In this document: in pieces, positions 1-11,425 of the stretch
Layout of the letters: the number at the start of each line of letters is the position of its first letter
Numbering within the stretch: position 1 is the stretch's first letter
DNA from: Lepeophtheirus salmonis
Taxonomy: Eukaryota > Arthropoda > Copepoda > Siphonostomatoida > Caligidae
Assembly: GCF_016086655.4 (NCBI RefSeq)
Contig: NC_052138.2
Span: 310,001 to 374,000 of the forward strand
Length of the DNA: 64,000 bases
Direction: 5' to 3'
Notes under the pieces: generated by a model
What the model saw: only the letters and a program-made list of their open reading frames with translations
The model's database searches: none
Told to the model about the DNA's origin: nothing
Made by a program: the position numbers and the translations under genes

Positions 1-129
1 CATCATATAGGGGAAAAAACTCCAATTGAGAAAAATGACCATAGGCAGAGGTTTGCAAATTATAGTTGTTTTTTTTTTTTGCAATCTGCTTCAATCTATT
101 AAAAATTAAATTTCATTGTTTGGGTTTAC

Positions 130-625
130 TATCGTTTTAGAGCTGCAATCTTTTTAGTTTTTTAGACCAATCAGACACTACTACTAATAATCTTTTATGT
201 CTGAAGTACATTTTACAATACTTCTTTTAAACAAGGCTGTCCTTAATTAAATAACTTTTTGTGAAGAAAATGAAGATAATTTGTACAATTTTTATTTCAT
301 TTAGAAACTTTTTTTAATTACCTCTGTTGACTTTTTTGTTTTTTTTTCTCAAGTAATTAAAAGCTTTTTAACCTTTTATTCCTTTTAAAAATGAAACATT
401 CACTTATGAAAAGAAAGAAGGTAATTTATAAATTTAAATTAATCCTTTTCACTTTAACTTGAACAGGTTTTAAAAGAGTGCATTTGGCAGGATTTAGCAC
501 GTAGTGCTCTAGACTGGGGGTCCTGTACTGGATATTATCTTGTAAATACTCCATGTTCCATATTTAACGAAACACATTTAATTTTAAGATATTTTTTCCA
601 TCAACAACATGATAGATATCGAAGC
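130..625 (+). repeat. Copy A of an inverted ~0.5 kb repeat pair
   Basis: This stretch aligns, in reverse complement, with 8688-9180 over nearly its whole length. Shared landmarks include the run AAGCTTTTTAACC, the coding-like GTGCATTTGGCAGGATTTAG and CTTGTAAATACTCCAT. By eye the copies are roughly 75-85% identical with small indels. Both end (130 side here, 9160 side there) near a CTGCA(A/G)T-type sequence. The two copies are about 8.5 kb apart in opposite orientation, so they may be two insertions of one element or of one retro-copied gene. Confidence 0.8.
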
Positions 626-1237
626 TAAAAAAAACACTTTTTATTGAGATATTCTCTCGCAGGAATTGTCCCATGGGGATCAGCAGAAATTTGTTCATCA
701 AGAGAACTGTAGTTTAAAGGACCATAAGTCACTATTTATTTCGTGGGAAATAGCTGGCTCACGAAAGTGACAATTTGATCTTAATGCCCTGTATACTACT
801 ATTTCCATCAAAGAACTTACAAGTTCTTGTCAACTACGTGCTTTAAGGTACTCTATAGTTAATTATCTCCAGTGTGTTTCCTAATCAAGCAAAAAACGTC
901 TTTTAAAGATGGACTTATTTATTTATCTGAACTGATTGTTTGCTCTAGATTTTTACCAGAAAATCTTAGGTCTGTTGTGGACCATGTTATTGAAAGAAAT
1001 ACTTTTTTTGTGGACCCAAAAAACCTACTTGTTAATATTTTGTTTGATGAGCGGGACCACCTTCGGGAGTTGGCATTGCAAATAATAATAAAAGCTAGGG
1101 GAACTGAAATTACCACTAAAAATAGGATATTTAAACCACTAAAAGTAATCTTTTATGCAAGAAACTACACTGAGATTATTGTGTGGCACGAATATCCAGT
1201 TACAGTACCACCGGTTCCTCGAAATATTTCTAATTAG
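467..1237 (+). pseudogene. Decayed fragment of an uncharacterised arthropod-type protein family
   Basis: Several consecutive coding-like blocks are visible. The first begins just after an intron-like acceptor (AACAG at 462-466) and reads, with a frame change, ALDWGSCTGYYLVNTP and IFNETHLILRYFF. A second block after CTCGCAG (~661) contains TIYFVGNSWLTKVTI (about 730-775) and TTISIKELTSSCQLRALRYS. After one more frameshift near 870 the longest open stretch (872-1237, 121 codons) contains VVDHVIERNTFFVDPKNLL, FDERDHLRELALQIIIKAR and ends PPVPRNISN. From memory, the pattern 'VIQRNAFFAHPENLL...DERxHIRELALRRIxKAR' recurs in uncharacterised, often multi-copy proteins of arthropods and hydrozoans; I know no function. 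In-frame stops and at least two frameshifts make this a pseudogene or dead repeat copy. The exon-like joints are inference. Confidence 0.55.
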
Positions 1238-1239
1238 AA

Positions 1240-2165
1240 CCTTCAAATCATGGCCAAAAATAAGAAATTGTTGAGTTTCCTTGTCATATGCAATCAGTGG
1301 AAAGATGTGTTAAACTGATAACAGATACTTCACAAAGTGTAACTAACGCTAGTTTTAGAGGTGGCTTTATAAGAAATAGATAGCAATATCGAGGAGAAAT
1401 CCCAAATTTTGGGCACAAAAATAAGTTTAAATTCGGAAGATTATAATATCTAATTTACTTATATTATTTTTCTATATTTTGGATAATTGATTTTAATAAT
1501 AAAATACCTTTACATATTCATTTCTGTATTATATTAAGCAATTAGATTAATTATGGAAAAATTAAAATTTTTATAAAAACTCGAACACCGGTAGAACCTC
1601 CGAATGACGCACAATTTTAGTGCAATTGATTTTAATAATATAATAATAAAAGGTACGGATCGATTTGGATCAAAATTTGTACTTATATCATATGATACAC
1701 TTTTGTTACTATTAATTAAGAAACTTCTTAGCATCAGCTACTTGTTATATGATTTTGGGGGAAAAATGAATTACTATTATAAAGGAGAGGGAAAATTAAA
1801 TTAGAACACATGTATTAATATTTTATTATCGATTTCCAAAAAAAAAATTGATTCAGAAGTAGAATGGATATTATTCAGAATGGATATTACCCTCACGACT
1901 ATCTATTAAAGAATGAACAAATAAGAAAAAAGAGAACACTTACCAATGTGTAACTGTTACTAAAAAAAAATATTAAGCTTCGAGTTTTTTATTTGGTTGT
2001 TTTTATATGATTTTTTTATTGCCACGTATTTATTATGGGTTATTGACTGTTTTTGGGTTGTTAATGTTTTTATTTTGTTAGTTTGTCATAGAAATATATA
2101 GTAATTAGAATAAATTTGTAATCTTTTCTATTTTCAAAACTGTTAAAGACATATACCTACGTATA
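1240..2165. other. AT-rich non-coding stretch
   Basis: I see no gene, RNA or recognisable element here. Open frames on both strands around 1534-1804 are short, leucine/serine-rich and typical of AT-rich noise. Confidence 0.6.
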
Positions 2166-2169
2166 CTAT

Positions 2170-2420
2170 ACTAAATTTATAAGCATTGAGCCCCAATTTC
2201 TCAATTTTTGCAAAAGCAATGATTGATTATGCATTTATAACATATTTATGACCTTGAACTCTCATCATTTAAAGACCTTTTATTGTTAATATATATAATC
2301 TTCCAACTTGGTTATACTAAAATTCCAATATTAGTACAATATTTTAAATATTAAAAATAAGAGAAACAACTTAATCTTTGATCAAAATCAGGATGACAGT
2401 GTAAAAAATTTCCACAATTG
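2170..2420 (+). repeat. Dispersed repeat family R (diverged copy)
   Basis: The segment contains TGATTATGCATTTATAAC, then ACCTTGAACTCTCA and ATATATAATCTTCC, and ends near TTTGATCAAAATCAGGATGA. The same ordered landmarks (AATTATGTATTTTTAAC, CCTTGACCTCTCAAAAT, ATATATAATCAT, TTTGATCAAAA) occur at 9470-9620, 11495-11690 and 54640-54860. It has no open reading frame. The nature of the parent element (SINE or a transposon tail) is unknown. Confidence 0.55.
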
Positions 2421-2424
2421 TTTA

Positions 2425-3550
2425 CACTTTACAAGGAATGTATCATACATATATCATCTTCCTACAAAGTTTAATCAAATGATATTCTAATATCCTGCCG
2501 CCTGATACATAAAAAAATAAAATTTTGACCTTTTGAAGTTTAATGGCATATTATTTTTTTAGAAGAAGCATTCTTTGATAAACAAACTGATTTAATTAAA
2601 TACTTAAGGATCAAAGGAAAAAAATAATTAAACACTAAAAAACATTATTATAATGAATAAATGAATGATCCACTTAATGAAAAAAGTATGTCAACTCCTT
2701 CATGACCCATTAAGCATTAATTACAATATAAATATTATTTTCTGACTGAAATGTATTAATCTTTAGAATTTGATGCTATAAGTTATTTGGACGCCGTTTA
2801 TTGCATTCAACTTTATTTTATCAATTCAAAATTATGGAAATTTATATCTGATATGTTAAAATTAAAATATATCTTAGAAAATGATGGGTATAATATTGTG
2901 TGTAAAATTACTATCTGAATTTATTATTTTCTCTAAAGTCTGAACTAAAGTTTATACACTTTTACTGCTATAAGTAATTCAATTGTGGAGAATACTAATC
3001 AGCTTTTTTTAAGAAAAAAAGACCTTAAAAAATAACTATTTCGTAGAGTGTCTGATTTATATTATTAATCAAATAAAAAAAATATACATGAGGTTTTTCT
3101 TCACAAGTATCATAAGAATAAGGCATATCAATAAAAAAATCCATATTCGAAACTAACCTGAGTCTTGAAGAACTTTTATACTTATGTTGGTTGAAATAAT
3201 TCATTTTTTTTTCAATTGTAAAAATTTATAAATACCAGAATATATATTAACTTTTTGAAAGTGATATCGTCACAAGGCTGACTTTTTTAAACAAGAAAGC
3301 CTGAAACAGTTAAAAAGTTGATGTGAAAGGAATTTTTTTTGTCAATTATGATAATCAGAAGTATCTAGAGAAGTGCTTTATTATCAGAACATTTAAACAA
3401 ACTCATAAATATATTTTTAAACTATCATGTCTTAATGATTAGAAACAGGACTCTCAAATACAAAGTCCCCACTAATGAAATATTTATATTTTTAGGAAAA
3501 AGCAATAACAAGTAATTAATTGTATTACTATCTTTATAAAAAGAAAGCAA
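2425..3550. other. AT-rich non-coding stretch
   Basis: No gene or element recognised. Homopolymer runs and short direct repeats only. Confidence 0.6.
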
Positions 3551-3554
3551 TGTT

Positions 3555-4480
3555 TGCATGTTTGTCAATTTTTGGGGAGGTCGTATAAGGGGGCTTATGC
3601 TATACACAAAACACAAAAACTCTAGTTTGAAGCTCAAGGAGACTAAATAGGAGGTTGAGTAATTTATCAATGAGTGATTGGCGTTTCGAAAGCAACTTTA
3701 CAAGTTACTAAGTTTTCTAAATTTATTCTAAATCAAAAAAAGTTATGGGCTAAAAAACAAATCGGTGAAAATTGCAATTTCGTTTATTTCAGGTGCAAAA
3801 AAATGAACTTTGCATAGAATATAGGATTAGTAAATTGTATAAACTTTGTAAAAAATTGTATAAATATTCGTTTACATATAAATTGTACAAATAAAAATTG
3901 ATGTTTAACTTAAATATCTGTCATTTTCTAAATATTTTTTAAATTTGTTTAATATTTTCTATATATATATTTTTTTTTTTTCATTTTTTCATCATACGTC
4001 AATTTTCAGTTTTATAAGAAAAAATACCACAAGACGATGCTTTTACCGCAAAATATGCATACTTAATAACTTAGTCGGAGTATTTTCAATTTCCAGAATA
4101 TTGTATTACATAATTTTTGCAATATTTCCAAACGAGTGATAATTTTTTCGACAACATTATTCTTCATTACTTTTTTGTTTTTTGCAAGACCGAAAAAATT
4201 AGTGGTAAGTTTGGGTTTCTTTTACAATTCCAGAAAATGATATTTACTATTTTTGGAAAAATTGGTGCATAAAAGTTTTTTTGCAATTTTCTCAGCGAAT
4301 TTCGATTCTGCAATTTTTTGAAAGAAAAAAAAGATGTACTTCTCATCTAGACAATTTTTTAGATGTATATATGTTTGTATGTTATTTTAAGTTTATAATG
4401 CATATTTTTTTTTATTACTAAGGTTAAAAGATTCAATGATGAGAGTTTTTTTTTTTTTTTTTGGGGGAGTCGCGATGATG
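3555..4480 (+). repeat. Copy 1 of a ~0.9 kb direct repeat (partner 44695-45560)
   Basis: Ordered landmarks are shared with 44695-45560 in the same orientation: TTTTGG..GGTCGTATAAGG, CTCAAGGAGACTAAATAGG, AATCGGTGAAAATT, TGATGTTTAACTTAAATAT, CGATGCTTTTACC, TATTACATAATTTTTGCAA and TCGACAACATTATTCTTCAT. No transposase or long open frame is present; the open frames here are low-complexity. It is a non-coding dispersed element of unknown class, perhaps a non-autonomous DNA transposon. Similarity may extend to the CTCCCTCCTT sequence near 4682 (45590 in the partner). Confidence 0.75.
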
Positions 4481-4699
4481 AGACTTTATACATTTCCTTA
4501 ATTAACCGGATTGACTATAGTATGAAGAATACAATAGAATTAGAATTATCAGGATCGTTTTCCACAACAACGAAACTTTCATTTAATAATTATTAGTAAA
4601 TGTAATAATATATAGGAGTATTTTCTGAATATTTTTTGAAATTTTCTTAATGAATTTGATCATTTTTTAATTTGATATTGCTCTCCCTCCTTAGCCTGA

Positions 4700-6480
4700 G
4701 CAACTTCATTTTTCTGTGGCATCAAAAACCGTTTCCCTCTATCCCATCAAAGTTCCAACGCTCCGGAAGTACTTCAAAATGAAATCAAATTAAAAAAAAA
4801 AAAAATTTTTTTTATTATAATTAAGGCATGAGAAAATAAACACTTTTTTATAAAAAAAAATTTTTAATTTATTAGGAATTCTTTTTTTTTTTTTTGACTT
4901 TATCATTTAGTCGATTTGATAAGTAAAAACTCATGAAGTAACTATTTGATGGCATACAAATATAAATAAACAGTTATGGATTTCTTATCTATTCAGCAAT
5001 TAATATAACTAAATTTTTTCATGAACACAATACAAATGTCAAAAAATATATATAGTTTTTATATCTTTGAATAATCAGTAAAGTAATATATGAACACAGA
5101 CTTTTGAAAGTTTTTATTCCATTTTGATCTTGAGTTATTAGTAGCAATTAAATTTTTGTGTCTTTTCTCTTGATCATATGTTTTCTGGAATTTGTTTGTT
5201 TTGATGTTGGTTATTTGTTTAATTTACATGAAAGATCTTACTTAAAAAAATATTTGAAACTATGAAGCGAAAACATCAAGGCCAAAATCTTATATAGCTC
5301 TCAAATTTTAAACTGATCATGTAAAAGTACACTTAAACATTTGTGGCTTTCAAAGGAAGTGTCCCATATTTATATTAATGTTTGAGAAGAGATCAATAGT
5401 ACCTTGTCCAGATTTGTCAGATTGTACAAAAAGGGGCACATTATCTATTTAAACATCCTAAACAGTGCAAAATTTATTACTGTTTCTACCTTTTTAAGGT
5501 TATACATTCAAAAAATCCATCAGTGGAGCTTCAAATACTTTCTATAATGATTTTAAATGTCTATGGTCCTACTTTCCTTTATATAAAAGATTCCATCACG
5601 TCAAACACGGACTTAACAATTTTTATGTTCAATAAATCAAGCAAACCAGCATCTCAACTCTCAAGAAAGAAATGAAAAAAATTGGTTTTATTTAGGACAA
5701 ATTCTGCTTGGCATATACAAAAATGTCCCTATACCTGCCTTGTTGGATTCAAACCAGTTGACATCATCTTAGAAGAACGTAAAAAAAGACGAAAATGTCA
5801 AGTCAGAAAAAATTTTCCAACAAAAAAAAAATTCTTAATAGGCGTCTATACTTAGCTAGATTTAATAAACTAGAATGCAAATCCTAAGAATTACTCAACT
5901 TAACATCCTCTATTATTTGATACAACAAAAAATGAATTTTTAAAATTTGCATAATATGAAGATTTAGATAGTGATTCTCAAATCGTTGAAAGATATATAG
6001 TATGAATAACGAAGGAATTCTAGAAAAAATTACATAAAGAGAAAAGATACAAAAAATTGAATTGTTACAAATCACTCAAGTTCAGTATTGAATAAAACAT
6101 TTTAAAAGCCTGATTTCATGAATTAAATAACTGATTATTCAAAGATTTAAAAACTATGCATAGTTATCGACATTTTTAATCCATAATTATTTATTTATAT
6201 TTGTATGTCGTCAATAGTTACTTCATGAGTTTGTACTTGCAAAACCGACTAAATCATAAAATCAAAAAAAATTACAAACAAATTCAAAAACATTATAAAA
6301 AAAGATTTTATTTTCTCATGCCTTAACAATAATAAGATTTTTTTCTTTTATTATGCCATAACTATAGTAATATTTTTTTTTTTTCATTTGACCTCATTTT
6401 GAAGTACTTCCGGAACGCTAGAATTTTGACCAGATGGAGGGTAACGGTATTTAATGGTACAGAAAAAATAATTTAGGAAG
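4700..6480. mobile_element. Foldback element 1 with ~0.5 kb inverted arms
   Basis: The left arm (about 4700-5225) matches the reverse complement of the right arm (about 5970-6480). Outer parts share CTCCGGAAGTACTTCAAAAT with CGTTCCGGAAGTACTTCAAA; further in, both arms carry AAGGCATGAGAAAATAAA, CTCATGAAGTAACTAT, CATACAAATATAAATAAA, ATCTTTGAATAATCAG and CTTTTCTCTT. The loop is about 750 bp. Long inverted arms around a short non-coding centre are typical of foldback or non-autonomous DNA transposons. The loop has a coding-like scrap (ILNVYGPTFLYIKD near 5540-5590, then SKPASQLSRK) that I cannot assign. Target duplications were not identified. Confidence 0.75.
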
Positions 6481-6605
6481 TCATTGCCAACACCTAAACA
6501 CATCTAATGATCCATGATAATTTTGAATATGGTCAACTTTAAAAAATAGCGAACACTCTCATTGGGAATAATTTTTATCATAATTGCATCTAATAATATC
6601 AATAA

Positions 6606-7095
6606 TTATTTATTGTAATTTCCTCCATCTGTGGTCATTTTGGCATCCAGTCTGGGCCTGGAGGCCTTGCATACCTTAATGACGAAGTCATTGTACATAT
6701 TACCCAACTTCTTCTCAATAGAGGCCTTCACGGAATAAACATTCCTGAGTTGGGATTCTACAGGCATTGTGGAGCATAAAGCCCCATATTCCAAAGTCTA
6801 GTGGCGATAACTTCGATGATGTGGGCCTCAAGTTAACAAGCCGAAAACCAGTGAGGTTTTTCTTGCAGCACACTTAAGTTATTATGTCCTTATGATCAGG
6901 AGCTGAGTCTTGTTGCCGAAAGTAATCCCAGTTAGTATAGTTGGCTTCAAACCAGGGCTTCACAACATCTTTCATGACCTCCTGGTTCACCTTGTAGTGA
7001 AATTTCAAAGGCCACCCCGGTCAAGAAGTCTTCAGTGACACTCTTGATTGCAAGTACTACGGCTTTATGGAGCTCTAATTGGCACGGTACGATTT
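6606..7095 (-). pseudogene. Tc1/mariner-type transposase, C-terminal half, decayed
   Basis: Reading the minus strand, changing frame several times, the order is: KVNQEVMKDVVKPWFEANYT, the catalytic-Asp motif in degenerate form (YFRQQDSAPDHK), then LSPLDFGIWGFML with the third acidic residue as Asp, then ASIEKKLGNMYNDFVIKVCK and a C-terminus ASRPRLDAKMTTDGGNYNK before TAA at 6606. This is the standard layout of the last ~160 residues of a cut-and-paste DDE/D transposase (normally ~340 aa). The N-terminal HTH and first catalytic Asp are not visible upstream. Frameshifts plus an in-frame stop show it is dead. Terminal repeats were not found. Confidence 0.85.
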
Positions 7096-7099
7096 TTAG

Positions 7100-8600
7100 C
7101 ACACTGTAATATGTTTGAAAAATAAAACGCTGTCAACTTGACTTCTTGGTATTCCAGAGTTAAACCGAAATGGATGAAAATATTGAAAGAGTTTTACTTG
7201 TGAACAACGACTCAAGTCTTTACTTGGACTTGTAATAAAAATGGTTTTCCCCCACTTCTGCCCAATACCCATCCCTAGACCAAAGTGTATACCTTTTTGT
7301 AAATACCCTTTGAATTTATATTTGAGACCTTAGAAAAAAAAAAGTTACTTAACAAAAAAAAAAATTCTTAATAACCGATTTACATCGGGAAAAATGTATT
7401 CTATTTTTGAGTGAAAATATTATCATATCTCATATAATGAATTATCAGTACATCCATATTTGCTCCTATACATATATATATAGGTATTTGTAGGAAAAGT
7501 GCAAAATATTTTTACATTAGCGAAAAAAAATAGAAAAAAGTAAACCTAAAATGTATTTTTAATTGAAAAAAAGAAGACTAATTAATCATTGGTACTAAAA
7601 ATACATATGTATGAGTATAATTAATATATGATAACACTAGTATTTGAATGATTGGTTCTGATTTTTTTTATAGACCTTTATATAACAAACGAGGAAATTT
7701 AATTTACTAAAAAAGTATTAATTAACATGAACAACACAAGAATTAAAAATAAATATAACATCTAGAAGTCTATAAATATTAATATAGCCTAAAAAAAACC
7801 TCAAAAAGTCAGAGATATATAAGAGAACATCTTGGATTTGTCTGTTCTGATGCATTCATTTTGAAAATGTTGACAATACGATCAAAACAAATGTTTATCA
7901 TTTAATGACCTGTGTAAACAATAACCAAAGATATTATATTGAACAATGTTTGAAGATCAAACACCATATAACTTGGAGCACGTGCAATTACTCTATAATA
8001 TCGATGGTGCTCATTATATGTCTACTTTTTTTCAATGTAAGACTTAGACTTAAGAATGTCAAACCTGATGCTTTTACCTTCACCGAAAAACAATTTTTTC
8101 TTACCTCATGGTACTTGAAAAGGACTTTCTAATTTTGTGGCCTACATATTGTTTTAGGACCATTTATTTCATACAACATTTTATTTGTAAATGCATGCAG
8201 GTCATATTTTATACAACTCTAACTATAATATTGTTAAGAACACTGTCTTACATCAACTGTAATTTTAAGGCACCCTCTCTCTCTTGCCGTTTTTTTGTCT
8301 TCTTTAAAGAAAAAACAAGACATTTTGCATTTTGCACTTTTAAAATAAGATACTGTTTTTTACTTCATTTATTATAAAAAATTAATAAGGGGTTGTCTAC
8401 AACTGTTTAGTTAAAACGTTGTTGTAACGTTCGAACTTTCAGTACAAAACTATTTTAAAAAAGAAATGAAGTTAAGTGACGTCACCGAAGACTGAAATTA
8501 ACAAGCAAGTTAAGATATAACTTGATACTTAGATGTTCTGTCCTCAAAAGTTAAACAATAATGACAACAGTTTTTCCAGATAAAAAAGCTATGCAGTTTG
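7100..8600. other. AT-rich non-coding stretch
   Basis: Nothing assignable. Short open frames at 7905-8377 on the plus strand are hydrophobic and low in complexity, with no domain I recognise. Confidence 0.55.
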
Positions 8601-8850
8601 CTATTCGAAAAAACTAGTTCTGCTTTTTGGGACAAATTTTATAAATCTCTGGTTGTATATCCGTCTGTCCGTCTCAATAATTTTATTTTCCCTTCCATTT
8701 TGGTCATGTTGCTGATTGAAAAAATATCTTAAAATTAGATGTGATGTGTTGAATATGGAAAATGGAGTATTTACAAGATTATATCTAGTACACGACACCC
8801 AATCTAGAGCACTACCTAGACTAAATCCTGCCAAATGCACTCTTTTCAAA
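8601..8850 (-). pseudogene. Exon-like fragment matching the 467-625 protein fragment
   Basis: After an intron-acceptor-like TTGTGCAAG (minus strand, ending at 8851) an open frame reads FKRVHLAGFSLGSALDWVSC, then NLVNTPFSIFNTSHLILRYF and FNQQHDQ, running on to a stop at 8601. The equivalent reading at 467-625 is ALDWGSCTGYYLVNTP and IFNETHLILRYFF but needs a frame change, so this copy is the better preserved of the two here. It presumably comes from the same multi-copy uncharacterised protein family. Downstream of QQHDQ the similarity to copy A stops, which fits an exon end or a truncation. No other exons are visible on this strand nearby. Confidence 0.5.
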
Positions 8851-9180
8851 CTTGCACAAGTTAATGTGAAAAATGATTAATTGAAATTCACATATTCCCT
8901 TTTTTCTTTACAAAAGTGACTGTTTCATTTTTGAAAGATATAAATAGGTTAAAAAGCTTTTAATTACTTGGAAAAAAAAAATAGTCAACCGAGGGAATTA
9001 AACAAAGTGCTTGAATGTTCTTCACAAGAAGTTATTTAATTAGAAGAGCCTTGTTTAAAAGTAGGATTATGAAATAACTCATGTACTTAAAATATAAAAT
9101 TGGATAGTAAGTAGTGTTGGATTCGTCTAAAAAAACTAAAGAGACTGCAGTCCGATTGGTATAAAATTTATAAGTACTCG
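8688..9180 (-). repeat. Copy B of the inverted ~0.5 kb repeat pair
   Basis: Reverse-complement partner of 130-625. Besides the exon-like part, the flanking non-coding sequence is also conserved (AAGCTTTTTAACCTATTTAT, TTAAACAAGGCTCTTC and TCTTTAGTTTTTTTAGACGA on the minus strand). The whole unit was therefore duplicated, not just an exon. The outer end, GACTGCAGTCC near 9150, recurs at 59090 with weaker similarity. Confidence 0.8.
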
Positions 9181-9469
9181 GATAAGTTCTTATCAGTATT
9201 TCTGGTAACTACAAGAGCTGAAATGACATAATTACTAACTACCAGGTTAGTCAGAAACAACATTCGGTTATCGCTCAAAATTTACTAGTATAACGGAGGA
9301 TGTCATTCGGACCACAAATATAGCAATATAACTATAGAGAATAATTGAAAAACCTAGCTAAGACGAACACTCGGTAAAGAGCAGCAAACTTCCTCTAATG
9401 TCCATTTTGTATCAATGATTTCTATTTACTATATGAAACATCTCTATTAAACCTACATAACAACACAAT

Positions 9470-9960
9470 TTTGAGCTCTGTACCTTAATATGTTCTAAAG
9501 TTATAATCAATTATGTATTTTTAACGTTTTGTGCCACCTTGACCTCTCAAAATTTTATGGCCTCTTAGGTGACCATATATAATCATTGTATTAATTTTGA
9601 TCAAAAACGATCAGTTACTTTTGCCAGAATTTTTGTGTTTTTTTGTTCCCTTTCGCCCTTTTTCCGATCATTTGTTTATTTTTTTGCATTCCTTCTTTTT
9701 TTAACTCTTGAAAATAATGTGGTAAAATTAAGTTTTGTGGGAACGATAAAATCTAATGTTCCCGTGAAATGGCAACAAATCCAAAAAAGTTAGAACTTGT
9801 CAATATAAGTGTACTAGAGGTACTTCTTCTGTCTTCACTGGTCAGGGATACTAAGCGTCGATAAACTTGAACGTAAGGTTGAACGCAGCTCATTTTTCTG
9901 TTCAATCATCAAGCCTGTGACTAACAGACAAACAAACAGAGAGAAAAACATTGGCGTTAT
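9470..9960 (+). repeat. Dispersed repeat family R with a later insertion
   Basis: 9470-9620 carries the family-R landmarks (AATTATGTATTTTTAACG, CACCTTGACCTCTCAAAA, TTTGATCAAAAACGATCAG). After an unrelated T-rich stretch, the ACAGACAAACAAACAGAG tail appears at 9925-9942, the kind of short tail that also follows the copy at 11690. The intervening ~280 bp (9640-9910) looks like an insertion. There is no coding potential. Confidence 0.55.
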
Positions 9961-10245
9961 GAATACAGAATTAATGACAAAAAAAAAAAAATTAAATTAC
10001 CATAATTATTACTTTTTATGTGTGCCCGATGACGTCACTCTAAAGAGAATAATAGAAAGTTACTTAATAAATATACTGTTTTTACCCTACGATTTTCTTG
10101 TTGATTAACCTTGTTCTAAGAATATTCTAATCTTTTTAGCTGTTGAAGTTTTATCATAACATATTTCAAAGAGACATGATATGTGGCCCATGCTTTTTCT
10201 GAATGAATTAGAAATGAGATAATTAGGAATAAAAATAAGAAAATA

Positions 10246-10272
10246 CCGGGCCGTACAAAATTATTTACCGAT
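10246..10272 (+). repeat. Left terminal inverted repeat
   Basis: Begins CCGGGCCGTACAAAATTATT and pairs with 11426-11452 with two mismatches over 27 bp. Preceded by the TA target site. Confidence 0.95.
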
Positions 10273-10391
10273 GATGTAAATATACTTTTTAAGAAGTTTG
10301 GTGGCAACCAATCAGATTGTTTCGTATTGTTACTGTTAAAATAAACAAAACTCCTTCCTGTGAGAGCGTAACAACTTCCACACGTGAGACC

Positions 10392-11325
10392 ATGTCCAAT
10401 CAGGAAACAAAGAGGATCGAAATTGCAGCCCTCTTCCGAGCGGGAGTGCCTCATAACAACATTAAGGAACAGGTTGGGGCCTCGTTGAAGACAATTTACA
10501 ACGTTTCCAAGCGCTTGGAGGCTGGGGGTGATCTCAAGCATTCCCCTGGGGCTGGCAGGAAGCCCACTGTTCAAACAAGGCAGTGTTCGAGAGGACTCCC
10601 AACAGGTCCATTGCCGACATGGCCAGAAAGGTGGGAACGTCGAGATCAACTGTTTCAAGGGCATTGAAAAGGGCTGGAGGAAAGTCCCTGAGGCGTACTG
10701 AACGCCCTCTGCTAACTGAACGTCAGCGAGAAGTCAGACTTGATCGTGCCAAGAATATCTTGAATGATATCAAGAACTCATCTGGACGCATCATCATTTT
10801 TTCAGATGAGAAAACTTTTACGGTCGATCCTGTTTTCAACAGGCAAAATGACCGTGTTGTGAGCTTTGGAGATGTGCAAGATAAGCACCGCTATGTGGCA
10901 ACAACAAAGCACCCTGCTTCGGTGATGATGTTGGGTCCCGTGGCCTCCAACGGGAAGGCCATGAAGCCAAGGTCCTTCCGTGGATCAAATCCATAGTCAG
11001 CAACTCTCTTTGGGTTTTTCAACAAGATGGAGCACCTGCCCACGCTTCCAAGAAAGCTCAGGAGTGGCTCAAGGGCAACATGAACTTTTGGCCCAAGGAT
11101 TACTAGCCCCCTCAGAGCCCAGATCTGAACCCACTAGACTTCTCTATCTAGGCGCACGTGGAGACCAAGGCCTGCAAAAAACGACACAAGAACATAAATG
11201 CCTTAAAGGCTGCTGTCAACAAGGCCTGGGCCTCCATGGACGCCGATTACATCCAGCAAGTCTGTGGCAGCTTCAGACGTCGCCTGACCAGTGTCATTGA
11301 GTCAAATGGTGGCTACATTGATTAA
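10392..11325 (+). pseudogene. Tc1/mariner-type transposase pseudogene
   Basis: The ATG at 10392 starts MSNQETKRIEIAALFRAG, a first helix-turn-helix (to about 10530), followed by a GRKP linker near 10555. A frameshift near 10580-10600 moves into NRSIADMARKVGTSRSTVSR (second HTH). The first catalytic motif is RIIIFSDEKTFTV (~10790-10820). A deletion plus frameshift around 10960 has removed most of the segment between NGKAM and KVLPWIKSI. The second motif is VFQQDGAPAHAS (~11016-11050). The third is SPDLNPLDFS with Asp, 36 residues after the second Asp, closest to DD37D/maT-like spacing rather than DD34E. Two TAG stops (~11104 and ~11150) replace what are normally Trp codons. The C-terminus GSFRRRLTSVIESNGGYID ends at TAA 11323. 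Normal length would be ~340 codons. Confidence 0.92.
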
Positions 11326-11425
11326 ATTTGATCACAAACTATTTTATTATTCTAAAAATCCATGAATAATTGTTTCTCAAGTCATTCGAAATGTCATTAT
11401 ATTCCGCGATATGTTCTGAACAAAA

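Noticed and set aside
872..1116. Minus-strand open frame over the conserved fragment
   Set aside because: The plus-strand reading has the family-like motif order; the minus reading is a shadow.
10116..10664. 182-codon minus-strand open frame, the longest in the window
   Set aside because: It runs antisense to the N-terminal part of the 10.4-kb transposase and crosses the transposon's terminal repeat, so it is not a gene.
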